Positions 1 through 7,874 of a stretch of DNA of 64,000 nt are shown here, one piece after another; position 1 is the stretch's first letter; each line of letters opens with the position of its first letter. The DNA is taken from assembly GCF_012184415.1 (NCBI RefSeq), contig NZ_VTOX01000003.1, forward strand, positions 248,001-312,000. The letters are read 5' to 3'. This DNA comes from Ramlibacter lithotrophicus. GTDB taxonomy: Bacteria; Pseudomonadota; Gammaproteobacteria; Burkholderiales; Burkholderiaceae_C. The translations under genes were made by a program, and so were the position numbers. The notes under the pieces are model-generated. The model saw nothing but the letters and a program-made list of their open reading frames with translations. It was not told the origin of the DNA and did no database searches.

Positions 1-452
1 GCGGGCAGCAGCCACTGCTCCAGCGACGGCGCCGCCGACCCGTCCATCGCGATGCGCTGCACCGCGCCGTCCAGGACCGGCACGCCGGAGTCCACGAAGA
101 AATGCCGCGCGCCGCTGTCCGCCAGCATCCCGGCCAGCTGCGCCGGCTGCGACCCGGTCGGCAGCGGCGCCACGGCGGCGCCGGCGCGCAGGCCGCCAAT
201 GAAGATCGCCGCGTACTCGATGGAGTTGGCGCCGCAGATCGCGATGCGCTCGCGCGGCAGCACGCCGTCGCGCTGCAGCGACGCGGCGATTCGGTCGGCG
301 AGGCGGTCGAGCTCGCCCCAGGTGAGGCTGCGGTCGCCTTGCACCAGCGCGCGCTGGTCCGGCCGCGCCGCCGCATGCTCGCGCACCAGGTCGGCGATCG
401 CGCGGAACGGCGGCGCCGCCGTCACCGCGTCGGACTCGAGAACCGCACTCAT
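1..452 (-). CDS. AMP-dependent acyl-CoA synthetase/ligase, N-terminal part (cut by window edge)
   Basis: The visible 150 residues are the N-terminal part of an adenylate-forming enzyme (acyl-CoA synthetase / AMP-binding superfamily), which activates a carboxylic acid with ATP and transfers it to CoA. Seen: the usual opening of the fold, 'LTWGELDRLADRIAASL', followed by 'RIAICGANSIEYAAIFIGGL' and 'AGAAVAPLPTGS'. The P-loop-like STG motif and the catalytic C-terminal domain lie beyond base 1, so the substrate cannot be judged. The ATG overlaps the stop codon of the GNAT gene behind it by 4 bp (ATGA), which indicates coupled translation in one minus-strand transcript. The family call is fairly sure; substrate unknown. 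Confidence 0.85.
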   Translation of the reverse strand, partial: MSAVLESDAVTAAPPFRAIADLVREHAAARPDQRALVQGDRSLTWGELDRLADRIAASLQRDGVLPRERIAICGANSIEYAAIFIGGLRAGAAVAPLPTGSQPAQLAGMLADSGARHFFVDSGVPVLDGAVQRIAMDGSAAPSLEQWLLP

Positions 453-778
453 GCCGCTGCTCCGCCGTGCTGCGGATCGACCAGGTCCCGCATCCGGGGA
501 TGGCGCTGGATGTACTTCGCGATGTACGAACAGCTCGGCACCACCCTGGCGCCCTGGCGCCGGACGTCCTCCAGCGCGAACTCGGCCAGCCGTCCCGCGA
601 GCCCGCGGCCTTCGAACCGGGGCAGCACTTCGGTGTGCACCAGCGCCACGCTGTCACCCTGCGCACGGTACTCCACGAAGCCGGCCAGCTCGCCGGCGAC
701 GGCGATCTCGTAGCGCTGGCGGCCGCCCTGCTTGCTGATCGAAACGTCCTCGTTCTCGTTGCCCACGAACTGCTCCAT
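449..778 (-). CDS. small GNAT-type N-acetyltransferase (YjdJ/COG2388-like)
   Basis: A 109-residue protein matching the small stand-alone GNAT-like fold. Seen: 'LVHTEVLPRFEGRGLAGRLAEFAL', equivalent to the acetyl-CoA-binding loop (R/Q-x-x-G-x-G/A) of the family, then 'CSYIAKYIQRHP', the typical C-terminal strand and helix of COG2388 proteins. The frame stays open for another 52 codons upstream, but that stretch is low-complexity and the family begins around 'MEQFVGNENEDVS', so the ATG at 778 is chosen; no clear Shine-Dalgarno sequence precedes it. It overlaps the acyl-CoA ligase gene by 4 bp. The acetylated substrate is unknown. Proteins of this kind are often annotated simply as N-acetyltransferase. 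Confidence 0.8.
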   Translation of the reverse strand: MEQFVGNENEDVSISKQGGRQRYEIAVAGELAGFVEYRAQGDSVALVHTEVLPRFEGRGLAGRLAEFALEDVRRQGARVVPSCSYIAKYIQRHPRMRDLVDPQHGGAAA

Positions 779-923
779 CAGGAAAAAGACGCACCTTACC
801 GCAAGGGCCGGCGGCGCTGTCGGCGGCCGGCTCGGCAGTGGCGCGGCCCCGTCTTTGCCGGCTTGCCGCCGCCGTCCTACAGCCGTGGGCGGCGGTGCAG
901 TCCTACATTGTGGCGTCCACACC

Positions 924-3638
924 ATGCACTCCATGAAACAGGCCCTGTCCCGCCTCGCCGCATTCCTCGTAGCCTTCGGTTACCGGGTGGGCGGCGCGCT
1001 CCGGCGGCATCCCTGGCGCGCGGCGGCCGTGCTGCCGCTCCTGCCGCTGCTGTACGTGCTGGCGCTGGTGCCTTTCACGCCCGGCATCGGCGACATCCGC
1101 AAGGCCAGGACCCAGCAGCCGGCCGTGGTGCTCACGGCCGACGGCAAGGAGCTGGCCGTGTTCCGCCGCGTCAATCGGGAATGGGTGGAGCTGCGCGAGA
1201 TCGCGCCGCACGTCGTGAAGGCCCTGCTGGCCACAGAGGATCACCGCTTCTACCAGCACCACGGCATCGACCTCAGGCGTACGCTGGCCGCCGCGGCCAG
1301 CACCCTGGCGGGCGACCGCGAAGGCGGCTCCACCATCACCCAGCAGCTCGCGCGCAACCTCTACCCGGAGGAGATCGGCCGCGCGCCCACGATCACGCGC
1401 AAGGTCAAGGAGGCGATCACGGCGCTGAAGATCGAGTCCGCGTACAGCAAGGACGAGATCCTGGAGAGCTACCTCAACACGGTGCCGTTCCTGTACAACG
1501 CGCACGGCATCGAGATGGCCGCGCGCACCTACTTCGACAAGCCGGCCCGGCAGCTGGACGTGCTGGAGGGCGCGACGCTGGTCGGCATGCTCAAGGGAAC
1601 CAGCCACTACAACCCGGTGCTCAATCCCGAACGGTCGCTGCAGCGGCGCAACATCGTGCTGGCCCAGATGGCCAGGCATGGGCAGTTGACGCCCGGGCAG
1701 CTCGAGGGGCTCAGGAAGCAGCCGCTGAAGGTCGATTTCGAACGCCAGGAAGACGATCCCGGGCCGGCGCCGCACCTGGCCCAGCAACTGCGGCGGTGGC
1801 TCATCGACTGGTCCGACCGCAACGGCTACGACATGCACGCCGACGGCCTGGTGGTGCACACCACGATCGACTCGCGCCTGCAGCAGATGGCGCTGGAGGC
1901 GGTGGAGCGCCAGGGCGACAGGTTGCAGGCGACCGCCAGCGCGGCCTGGAAGCCGACCGCCAACCGCGCCTTGCTGCAGGCGTTCCTGCGCGAGACGCGC
2001 CAGTTCAAGGAGCAGCGCGAGGGCGGTGCAAGCGAGGAGCAGGCGCTGAAGAAACTGGAGGCGGACGGCGAACTGGTGCGCAAGGTCTGGGCGGACAAGA
2101 CGCGGCTGCAGGCCGGCTTCATGGCGCTCGACCCGGCGAGCGGCCACGTCAAGGCCTGGGTCGGCAGCCGAGACTTCAGGCAGGACCAGTTCGACCACGT
2201 GGACCAGGCGCGGCGTCAGCCGGGCTCCACGTTCAAGCCCTTCGTCTACGGTGCCGCCTTCGAGGACGGGATCAGTCCCGACGAACTCTTGATGGATGCG
2301 CCGGTCGAGATCCGGATCGACGCGCGCACCGTCTGGAAGCCGACCGACATCGACGGCTCCAGCGGGCAGCCGATGAGCGTGCGGGACGGCCTGGTGCAGT
2401 CGAAGAACACGATCACCGCGCAGGTGATGCAGCGGGTCGGCCCGTCGCGCATCGCCCAGGTGGCCCGCGCGATGGGCGTGCGCCACAGCAAGCTGGACGC
2501 GGTGCCGTCGCTGGCGCTTGGCACCAGCCCGGTCACGCTGAAGGAAATGGTGGCGTCGTACGGCACCATCGTGAACAGCGGCAGCTACGTCGAGCCGCTG
2601 GTGGTCACGCGGATCGAGCGCGCCGGCCAGGGCGTGGTCGCGGAGTTCCGGCCGCGCGCCGCCGAGCAGGGGCTCTCGACGCACGCCGCGCAGACCTTGC
2701 TGGACGTCATGCGCGGCGTGGTCGACCGGGGCACCGGCGTCGGCATCCGCAGCCGCTTCGGCCTCAAGGGCGACCTGGCGGGCAAGACCGGGACCACGCA
2801 GGACTACACCGACGGCTGGTTCATCCTGATGCACCCGCAACTGGTGAGCGGCGCGTGGGTCGGGTTCAACGACAACCGGATCACCATGCGCGAATCGTGG
2901 GGCCAGGGATCGCGCAACGCCTTGAACATCGTCGGCGACTTCGCGCAGCAGTCGCAGAAGGCCAGGTTCCTCGATGCGAAGGCGGCGTTCGCGGCACCGC
3001 GCCAGCCGCCGCAGGCCTTCGACGGCTCGCTGTTCGGCCGGGTCAACGAGTGGCTGGGCGGCGTCTTCCCCGGCCAGCAGGTCCAGGAGGCGCAGCCGCT
3101 GCCGCCCTTGCCGCCACAGGAGCAGGTGGTGCAACCGGGGGTGATCCTGGAGCCGGCGCCCGCCAGCCCGGTGGCGACGATCCCGTCCCCCGCCGCCGGG
3201 GCCGAGCCGGTCGAGCGGCCGCCGACGGTGATCATGTCGGGCCCGCCCGCGCAGCGCGGCGCCGAATTCCAGTGGCAGGTCGCGCCGCCGCGCAGCAGCG
3301 AGCCGGCGCCGCTTCCGCGAGGCAGCGAACCGGCGGCCTTGCCGCCGGGTGCGTCCGAGTCCCGCCGCACGCCGGGAGCCGAGCGCGGCAGCCTGGGACC
3401 GCCCGCCGCCGTGATCCTGCCGGCGGAGCCTGCCCGCCCCGGCACCGACCGCCCGGCCGCCGTCATCATCCAGCGACCGGACGGGGGCAGCGAGCGGCGC
3501 GGGCCGCCGGTGGTCGAATTCACGCCGCAAGCCGCGCGCGAGCGGCCCGCGGTGCGCATCGAAACCGCGCCGGACGCACCGCCGTCATCGGCCAGCCCGG
3601 CCTGGACCGATGGCAGCACCGGTCTCGGCCAGAACTAG
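924..3638 (+). CDS. bifunctional class A penicillin-binding protein (glycosyltransferase + transpeptidase)
   Basis: An inner-membrane peptidoglycan synthase of about 904 residues. A cytoplasmic N-terminus and one membrane span (about 33-52) precede a GT51 domain with 'EDHRFYQHHGID' (catalytic Glu105), 'GGSTITQQLARNLY' and 'SKDEILESYLN'. The transpeptidase domain carries all three penicillin-binding motifs: S435-T-F-K438, S493-K-N495 and K621-T-G-T624. After about residue 740 comes a Pro/Ala/Glu-rich tail of low complexity, probably disordered and periplasmic. The frame is open further upstream, but ATG 924 (or 933) puts the membrane anchor at the expected place. The TAG stop lies in the first 4 bp (CTAG) of the inverted-repeat element that follows. 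It could be called PBP1a-like; the exact subclass is not certain. Confidence 0.9.
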   Translation: MHSMKQALSRLAAFLVAFGYRVGGALRRHPWRAAAVLPLLPLLYVLALVPFTPGIGDIRKARTQQPAVVLTADGKELAVFRRVNREWVELREIAPHVVKALLATEDHRFYQHHGIDLRRTLAAAASTLAGDREGGSTITQQLARNLYPEEIGRAPTITRKVKEAITALKIESAYSKDEILESYLNTVPFLYNAHGIEMAARTYFDKPARQLDVLEGATLVGMLKGTSHYNPVLNPERSLQRRNIVLAQMARHGQLTPGQLEGLRKQPLKVDFERQEDDPGPAPHLAQQLRRWLIDWSDRNGYDMHADGLVVHTTIDSRLQQMALEAVERQGDRLQATASAAWKPTANRALLQAFLRETRQFKEQREGGASEEQALKKLEADGELVRKVWADKTRLQAGFMALDPASGHVKAWVGSRDFRQDQFDHVDQARRQPGSTFKPFVYGAAFEDGISPDELLMDAPVEIRIDARTVWKPTDIDGSSGQPMSVRDGLVQSKNTITAQVMQRVGPSRIAQVARAMGVRHSKLDAVPSLALGTSPVTLKEMVASYGTIVNSGSYVEPLVVTRIERAGQGVVAEFRPRAAEQGLSTHAAQTLLDVMRGVVDRGTGVGIRSRFGLKGDLAGKTGTTQDYTDGWFILMHPQLVSGAWVGFNDNRITMRESWGQGSRNALNIVGDFAQQSQKARFLDAKAAFAAPRQPPQAFDGSLFGRVNEWLGGVFPGQQVQEAQPLPPLPPQEQVVQPGVILEPAPASPVATIPSPAAGAEPVERPPTVIMSGPPAQRGAEFQWQVAPPRSSEPAPLPRGSEPAALPPGASESRRTPGAERGSLGPPAAVILPAEPARPGTDRPAAVIIQRPDGGSERRGPPVVEFTPQAARERPAVRIETAPDAPPSSASPAWTDGSTGLGQN

Positions 3639-3668
3639 TGCCCTGTCCCACAAATATCTGTACTCTCG
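3635..3668 (+). repeat. left terminal inverted repeat of the MITE-like element
   Basis: 34 bases, 32 of which pair with 3877-3910. The leading CTAG contains the TAG stop codon of the penicillin-binding protein gene. Confidence 0.8.
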
Positions 3669-3704
3669 TTCGGATGGATGCGGGGATGATCGGTGGTTGG
3701 CCAG

Positions 3705-3735
3705 AGCGGGTCCAGACTGGACGTCTGGACCCGCT
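3705..3735. terminator. 13-bp perfect hairpin inside the MITE-like element
   Basis: AGCGGGTCCAGAC pairs with 3723-3735 around a 5-base loop. No T-tract follows, but its position between convergent genes would let it end transcription from both sides. The terminator role is inferred. Confidence 0.4.
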
Positions 3736-3814
3736 TTGGACGGCCGCCGAGCGCCCCGCAGGCGCCGAACCCTCCGGGCTGGCTCGTAGCGGGCCGCATG
3801 CCGCGTTACGGTCA

Positions 3815-3841
3815 CCGGCCAATACGTCAAGTATTGGCCGG
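3815..3841. terminator. 11-bp perfect hairpin inside the MITE-like element
   Basis: CCGGCCAATAC, loop GTCAA, then the exact complement. Strong stem between two convergent genes; a terminator or structural role is inferred, no T-tract is seen. Confidence 0.4.
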
Positions 3842-3876
3842 CGCCCGCGCCTTGCCTGCGGCCCGCTACGAACCAG

Positions 3877-3910
3877 CGAGAGCACAGATATTTGTGGGAC
3901 AGGACACTAG
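3877..3910 (-). repeat. right terminal inverted repeat of the MITE-like element
   Basis: 34 bases complementary to 3635-3668 except at two positions; it ends in CTAG, 14 bp before the stop codon of the sigma factor gene. Confidence 0.8.
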
Positions 3911-3924
3911 CACGCAGCGCGGGT

Positions 3925-5214
3925 TCAAGCTGCATCGGCCGCGCCGCCATCGAGCGCGCGCGCGCGCTGGAGCAGGAACGCGCGCTCGCGCTCGTTGCCC
4001 GCCAGGGCGGCCGCCCGCTCGAATTCGGCCCTGGCCTCGCCGGGGCGTCCGAGCCGCGCCAGCAGGTCGCCGCGCACGCTGGGCAGCCACTGGTAGGCGC
4101 GCAGCGCCGGGTCCTCATTCAGTGCATCGACCATCGCCAGCGCCACGGCCGGCCCTTGCGCCATGCACACGGCCACGGCGCGATTGAGTTCCACGACCGG
4201 CGACGGCGCCACGCGCGCCAGTTCGCCGTACAGGTCGCAGATCCGCTGCCAGTCGGTTTCGGCGGCCGTGCGCGCGCGGGCGTGGCAGGCCGCGATGGCG
4301 GCCTGCAGCGCGTACGGTCCGGCGCCGCCACCGAGGCCCTGCGCCCGCGCCAGCGCCGCCTGCCCGCGGCGGATCAGGAGCTGGTCCCAGCGCGAGCGGT
4401 CCTGGTCGAGCAGCAGGACGGGCCGGCCGGCGCCGTCCTGCCGCGCCGACGCACGGGAGGCCTGCAGCTCCATCAGCGCCACGAGGCCATGGACCTCGGG
4501 CTCGGCCGGGGCCAGTTCCGCCAGGATCCGGCCCAGGCGCAGCGCCTCGTCGCACAGCTGCGGGCGCATCCAGTCGGCACCGGCCGTCGCGGTGTATCCC
4601 TCGTTGAAGACCAGGTAGACCGCCTCCAGCACGGATGCGAGGCGCGGCGCTAGTTGCTCGCCGCGCGGCAACTCGAACGGCACCTGCGCCTCGCGCAAGG
4701 TGCGCTTGGCCCGCACGATGCGCTGCGCGATGGTCGGCTCCGGCAGCAGGTAGGCCCGCGCGATCTCGTGGGTCGTCAGGCCGGCCAGCAGCTTCAGGGA
4801 GAGCGCGACCCGCGCATCGCTCGACAGCACCGGGTGGCACGCCGTGAACATCAGCCGCAGCAGGTCGTCGCCGATGTCGTCCGCGCGCACGGCGTCGAGT
4901 TCGTCGACGAAGTCGGGCACGAGGTGCGCTTCCCGTGCCTGCAGGTCGGAGGCGACCTGCTCCAGCCCGGCGGCGTGGCTGCCGCGCCGCCGCAGTTCAT
5001 CCAGCGCGCGGTTCTTCGCCGTGCGCATCAGCCACGCCGCCGCGTTGTCGGGGATGCCTTGGCGCGGCCAGTGCTCCAGCGCAGCCACCAGCGCATCCTG
5101 CGCCAATTCCTCGGCGACACCGACGTCGCGCACCAGGCGGGCGACGGCGGCGACGATCCGCGCGCATTCGATGCGCCAGACGGCGGCGATGGCCTGGTGC
5201 GTCGCCGAATGCAT
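3925..5214 (-). CDS. ECF sigma factor, ECF42-type with long C-terminal TPR-like domain
   Basis: A 429-residue RNA polymerase sigma factor of the COG4941/DUF6596 class. The first about 170 residues are sigma region 2 ('RLVRDVGVAEELAQDALVAA', 'AAWLMRTAKNRALDELRR') and region 4 ('LTTHEIARAYLLPEPTIAQR'). The long C-terminal part carries class hallmarks such as 'VYLVFNEGYTA' and 'VELNRAVAVCMAQGP', a helical repeat region thought to control activity in this group. Known for the group: ECF42 genes sit beside DGPF/YciI-family genes and have no classical anti-sigma factor. That is what is seen here, with two YciI-family genes and a SRPBCC-VOC frame just upstream on the same strand. The SRPBCC-VOC stop lies 6 bp before this ATG, so the gene ends a five-gene operon. 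Confidence 0.9.
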   Translation of the reverse strand: MHSATHQAIAAVWRIECARIVAAVARLVRDVGVAEELAQDALVAALEHWPRQGIPDNAAAWLMRTAKNRALDELRRRGSHAAGLEQVASDLQAREAHLVPDFVDELDAVRADDIGDDLLRLMFTACHPVLSSDARVALSLKLLAGLTTHEIARAYLLPEPTIAQRIVRAKRTLREAQVPFELPRGEQLAPRLASVLEAVYLVFNEGYTATAGADWMRPQLCDEALRLGRILAELAPAEPEVHGLVALMELQASRASARQDGAGRPVLLLDQDRSRWDQLLIRRGQAALARAQGLGGGAGPYALQAAIAACHARARTAAETDWQRICDLYGELARVAPSPVVELNRAVAVCMAQGPAVALAMVDALNEDPALRAYQWLPSVRGDLLARLGRPGEARAEFERAAALAGNERERAFLLQRARALDGGAADAA

Positions 5215-5220
5215 CGGCGC

Positions 5221-6093
5221 TTACTGCGGCGGCACCGCGGCGGCGTCCATGTACGAGAGCTCCCACATGTGGCCGTCGAGGTCGGTGAATCCGTGCCCGT
5301 ACATGAAGCCGTGGTCTTGCGTGGGCATCGGCGCCGTGCCCCCGGCGGCGACCGCCTTGCGCACCAGGTCGTCGACTTCCTCGCGGCTGGCGCAGGAAAG
5401 GCAGACCAGCACCTCGGTGCTCCTGGCGGCGTCGGCCACTGGCTTGTTGGTAAAGGTGCCAAAGAAGCTTTCCACCAACAGCATCACGAAGATGTTGTCG
5501 GCGACCACCATGCAGGCGCCTTGCTCGTTGCTGAACTGCGGGTTGAAGGAAAAGCCCAGCGCCGCGAAGAACGCCTTGCTGCGCTCCATGTCGCGGATCG
5601 GGAGGTTGACGTAGATCTGGCGGTTCATGGCTTGTCCCTGCGGCCTGGCGAGTTCCGCCTCGAGCCGGTCGAAAAGTTCCTCGTTGCACCGGATGGCGTA
5701 GCGGGCCGTCTCGTAGCGCTCGGCCACGCTGTCGAACACCATGCGCCAGCCCAGCGCCGTCGCGCCGCCGCGCTCCTCGAGCGTGATCGTCAGCATGAAG
5801 TGGTGGACGCTGCCCAGGTGCTCCAGCACGACGCGCGACGGCGCCTCGATCTCGCGAAAGACGCTGTGGTTCGGCCAGTCGGTGCCGTCGGGCCCGTGCA
5901 TCACGAACTTCCAGGTGCCGCCGGGCCGGAACTCGAAGATCTCGAACGTGTTGCGAAATCCTGCCGGCCCCCACCAGCGGGCCAGCCGCCCGGGATCCGC
6001 GAGGCACGCGAAGATGGCCTCGGGCGGCGCAGCGATCACGCGCTGGCTGACGAGCTCGCGGCCGGCCTGTTCGGTGGACGTGGATGTATCCAT
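5221..6093 (-). CDS. SRPBCC (AHSA1-like) domain fused in frame to a VOC (glyoxalase-like) domain
   Basis: A 290-codon frame holding two domains that are usually separate genes. Residues about 1-155 are an AHSA1/SRPBCC ligand-binding fold ('RVIAAPPEAIFACLADPGRL', 'WWGPAGFRNTFEIFEFRPGG'). Residues about 156-290 are a VOC-superfamily domain ('IYVNLPIRDMERSKAFFAAL', 'DHGFMYGHGFTDLDGHMWEL'). No stop codon separates them; the linker is about six residues. An internal ATG at 5628 begins the VOC part and has a modest SD-like AGGGAC before it, so a separate VOC protein may also be made. Both families are common cargo of ECF42 operons. The gene follows the YciI stop by 5 bp. Ligand unknown. Confidence 0.8.
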   Translation of the reverse strand: MDTSTSTEQAGRELVSQRVIAAPPEAIFACLADPGRLARWWGPAGFRNTFEIFEFRPGGTWKFVMHGPDGTDWPNHSVFREIEAPSRVVLEHLGSVHHFMLTITLEERGGATALGWRMVFDSVAERYETARYAIRCNEELFDRLEAELARPQGQAMNRQIYVNLPIRDMERSKAFFAALGFSFNPQFSNEQGACMVVADNIFVMLLVESFFGTFTNKPVADAARSTEVLVCLSCASREEVDDLVRKAVAAGGTAPMPTQDHGFMYGHGFTDLDGHMWELSYMDAAAVPPQ

Positions 6094-6098
6094 GGCGC

Positions 6099-6530
6099 TC
6101 ACCGCAGGTCCAGCTTGCGGAACTGCTCGACGGCATCGAGCGGCCCCGCGATCGCTTCGATGTCTTCCAGCTCGTACAGCTGGCGCACCTCGATCTCGCA
6201 GGTGCCACGGCCGGGCATGGGGTTGGGAAAACGCCTGGACCACTCCAGCGCTTCCTCGCGCGAGCGGCACTCGATCAGCGTGTAGCCGGCGATCAGCTCC
6301 TTGCTTTCGGCGAACGGGCCGTCGATGACTTTCGGCGCACCGGTGCCATAGCGGATACGCCAGCCTTTCGAACTCGGCTGCAGGCCGGACGCGTCGAGCA
6401 GGACGCCGGCCCTGGCCAACTCGTCGTGATAGTCGGCCATGGACTGGAACAATTGCTGCTTGGCTTCGCCTTCGGGGAACCAGGCTGCCTCGGTGTCGGG
6501 CGTGGCCCGGACCATGATCATGAAACGCAT
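6099..6530 (-). CDS. YciI/DGPF-family protein
   Basis: A 143-residue protein with the YCII-related fold: opening 'MRFMIMVRATPDTEAAW', the signature 'DGPFAESKELIAGY' (the DGPF motif), and 'EIEVRQLYELEDI'. In ECF42 loci DGPF proteins are co-transcribed with the sigma factor and thought to be its targets or partners; the biochemical role is not established. A strong Shine-Dalgarno sequence (AGGAAGGAG) precedes ATG 6530. An intergenic gap of 95 bp separates it from the next YciI gene upstream, in which I see no clear signal. Confidence 0.88.
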   Translation of the reverse strand: MRFMIMVRATPDTEAAWFPEGEAKQQLFQSMADYHDELARAGVLLDASGLQPSSKGWRIRYGTGAPKVIDGPFAESKELIAGYTLIECRSREEALEWSRRFPNPMPGRGTCEIEVRQLYELEDIEAIAGPLDAVEQFRKLDLR

Positions 6531-6625
6531 GTGGTGCTCCTTCCTGTGGAGCGGCACCGCGCCGCCCCTGCTCACACGACGAACGAGGAGAGGCGAAATC
6601 GACAGGATTCCGACTGGGACAAACC

Positions 6626-6979
6626 CTAGGTAAAGCAAGGACCGGTCTCGCGCACCTCGACCGTTGCCCACTCCGCCGCCGGGCAGAGTGCGGCGATCGC
6701 CACCGCTTCCTCGCGCGTGGCGCAGTCGAGCAGGAAGAAGCCGCCGACCATCTCCTTCGCCTCGGCGAATGGCCCGTCCACGACCTGCGCGCGGCCACCG
6801 CTCACCTTGACCCGCGCGGCGCCGTCCTGCGAACCGAGCGATTCCACGGCGCGCAGCACGCCGCGCGCCTGCAAGTCGGCGGCAAAGCGCACCATGCGGT
6901 CGTAGACGGCTTCGCCTTCGGCACGCGTGCGCTGCTGGCGCTGGCCGACGGGTTCCTGGATCAGGAGCAGGAAGGGCAT
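6626..6979 (-). CDS. second YciI/DGPF-family protein
   Basis: A 117-residue paralogue of the neighbouring YciI gene. Seen: 'MPFLLLIQEPVGQR', 'VDGPFAEAKEMVGGFFLLDC' (DGPF motif with the following helix) and 'WATVEVRETGPCFT', the usual end of the short version of the family. It starts 3 bp after the SDR stop codon, so it is in the same transcript. Two DGPF genes with one sigma gene is a normal arrangement for ECF42 loci. Function beyond the family is unknown. Confidence 0.85.
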   Translation of the reverse strand: MPFLLLIQEPVGQRQQRTRAEGEAVYDRMVRFAADLQARGVLRAVESLGSQDGAARVKVSGGRAQVVDGPFAEAKEMVGGFFLLDCATREEAVAIAALCPAAEWATVEVRETGPCFT

Positions 6980-6982
6980 GGC

Positions 6983-7810
6983 TCAGTCGACGAAAAAGTC
7001 CGGGATGAACCGTTTCGTTCCCGGCTTTACCGAGTACCGCTCGAGGTCGCTGACGCCGTGGGCGGCCAGCACTTCGTCGTCGATGTAGAAGTTGCCGCTG
7101 GCGGGCTCGTCGGCCGTGAGGATGAAGTACGCGGCGTCGGCCAGGATGTCCGGCTTGCGGCACAGGTCAAGGTCGACGCCAGGGATCATCTGCAGCGCCG
7201 CTGTCGCGATCGCCGTGCGCGGCCACAGGCTGTTGACGGCGATGCCGTACTTCGCGAATTCGCCCGAGTGGCCCAGCGTGCACATGCTCATGCCGTATTT
7301 CGCCATGGTGTAGGCGGTGTGCGGGGCGAACCAGTGCTGCTTCATCGACAGCGGCGGCGACATGGTGAGCACCTGCGGCCGGCGCCCGGCCCGTGCCGAC
7401 TTCTTCAGTTCCGGCAGGCAGGCCTGGGTGCAGAGGTAGGTGCCGCGAGCGTTGATCCCGTTCATCAGGTCGTAGCGCTTCATCGGCGTGTGCTCGGTGT
7501 CGGTGAGGCTGATGGCGCTGGCGTTGTTCACCAGGACGTCGATGCCGCCGAAGGTCTCGACGGCCTTGGCCACCGCCGCCAGCACCGCTTCTTCGTCGCG
7601 TATGTCGACCGCCAGCGGCAATGCCTGGCCGCCGGCCGCGCGGATCTCCTCGGCCGCCGTGTAGATGGTGCCGGGCAGCTTGGGATTGGGATCGGTCGTC
7701 TTGGCCGCGATGACGACGTTGGCGCCGTCGGCGGCGGCCTTCCGGCCGATCGCCAGCCCGATGCCGCGCGAGGCGCCGGTGATCAAGAGGGTCTTGCCGC
7801 GCAGGTCCAT
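6983..7810 (-). CDS. short-chain dehydrogenase/reductase (HSDL2-like SDR)
   Basis: A classical SDR of 275 residues. Seen: cofactor motif 'TGASRGIGLAIG' near the N-terminus, 'VLVNNASAI', and the catalytic Y-x-x-x-K in 'YTMAKYGMSM'. The insert 'AAKTTDPNPKLPGTIYTAAE' and the C-terminal 'ASGNFYIDDEVL' match the HSDL2-like subgroup annotated in many proteobacteria as an NAD(P)-dependent oxidoreductase of unknown substrate. It is the promoter-proximal gene of the five-gene minus-strand ECF42 operon and ends 3 bp before the first YciI gene. A weak ribosome binding site precedes ATG 7810. Confidence 0.88.
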   Translation of the reverse strand: MDLRGKTLLITGASRGIGLAIGRKAAADGANVVIAAKTTDPNPKLPGTIYTAAEEIRAAGGQALPLAVDIRDEEAVLAAVAKAVETFGGIDVLVNNASAISLTDTEHTPMKRYDLMNGINARGTYLCTQACLPELKKSARAGRRPQVLTMSPPLSMKQHWFAPHTAYTMAKYGMSMCTLGHSGEFAKYGIAVNSLWPRTAIATAALQMIPGVDLDLCRKPDILADAAYFILTADEPASGNFYIDDEVLAAHGVSDLERYSVKPGTKRFIPDFFVD

Positions 7811-7874
7811 GCCGTCCTCCGTTGCCCCCGCGACGGCGGGAGCCCAGTGTCACGCATTCTGCACGCGGCGCGCC

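Larger units (their letters stand above)
3635..3910. mobile_element. MITE-like non-coding element with 34-bp terminal inverted repeats
   Basis: A 276-bp stretch between two convergent genes. Its first 34 bases (3635-3668) are the reverse complement of its last 34 (3877-3910) with two mismatches. Both ends are CTAG, which could be part of the repeat or a 4-bp (or internal TA) target duplication. Inside are a perfect 13-bp hairpin (3705-3735), a perfect 11-bp hairpin with a 5-base loop (3815-3841), and a 20-bp inverted repeat (3779-3798 with 3857-3876, one mismatch) that directly extends the right terminal arm. I see no credible coding frame belonging to it. The structure fits a miniature inverted-repeat transposable element moved in trans by an IS with a CTAG or TA target preference; no such IS is present here. 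Confidence 0.75.

Noticed and set aside
467..3910. Plus-strand open frame of over 1100 codons across the PBP gene
   Set aside because: Arg/Gly/Ala-rich shadow in another frame of the PBP gene; no domains, and it only ends inside the inverted-repeat element.
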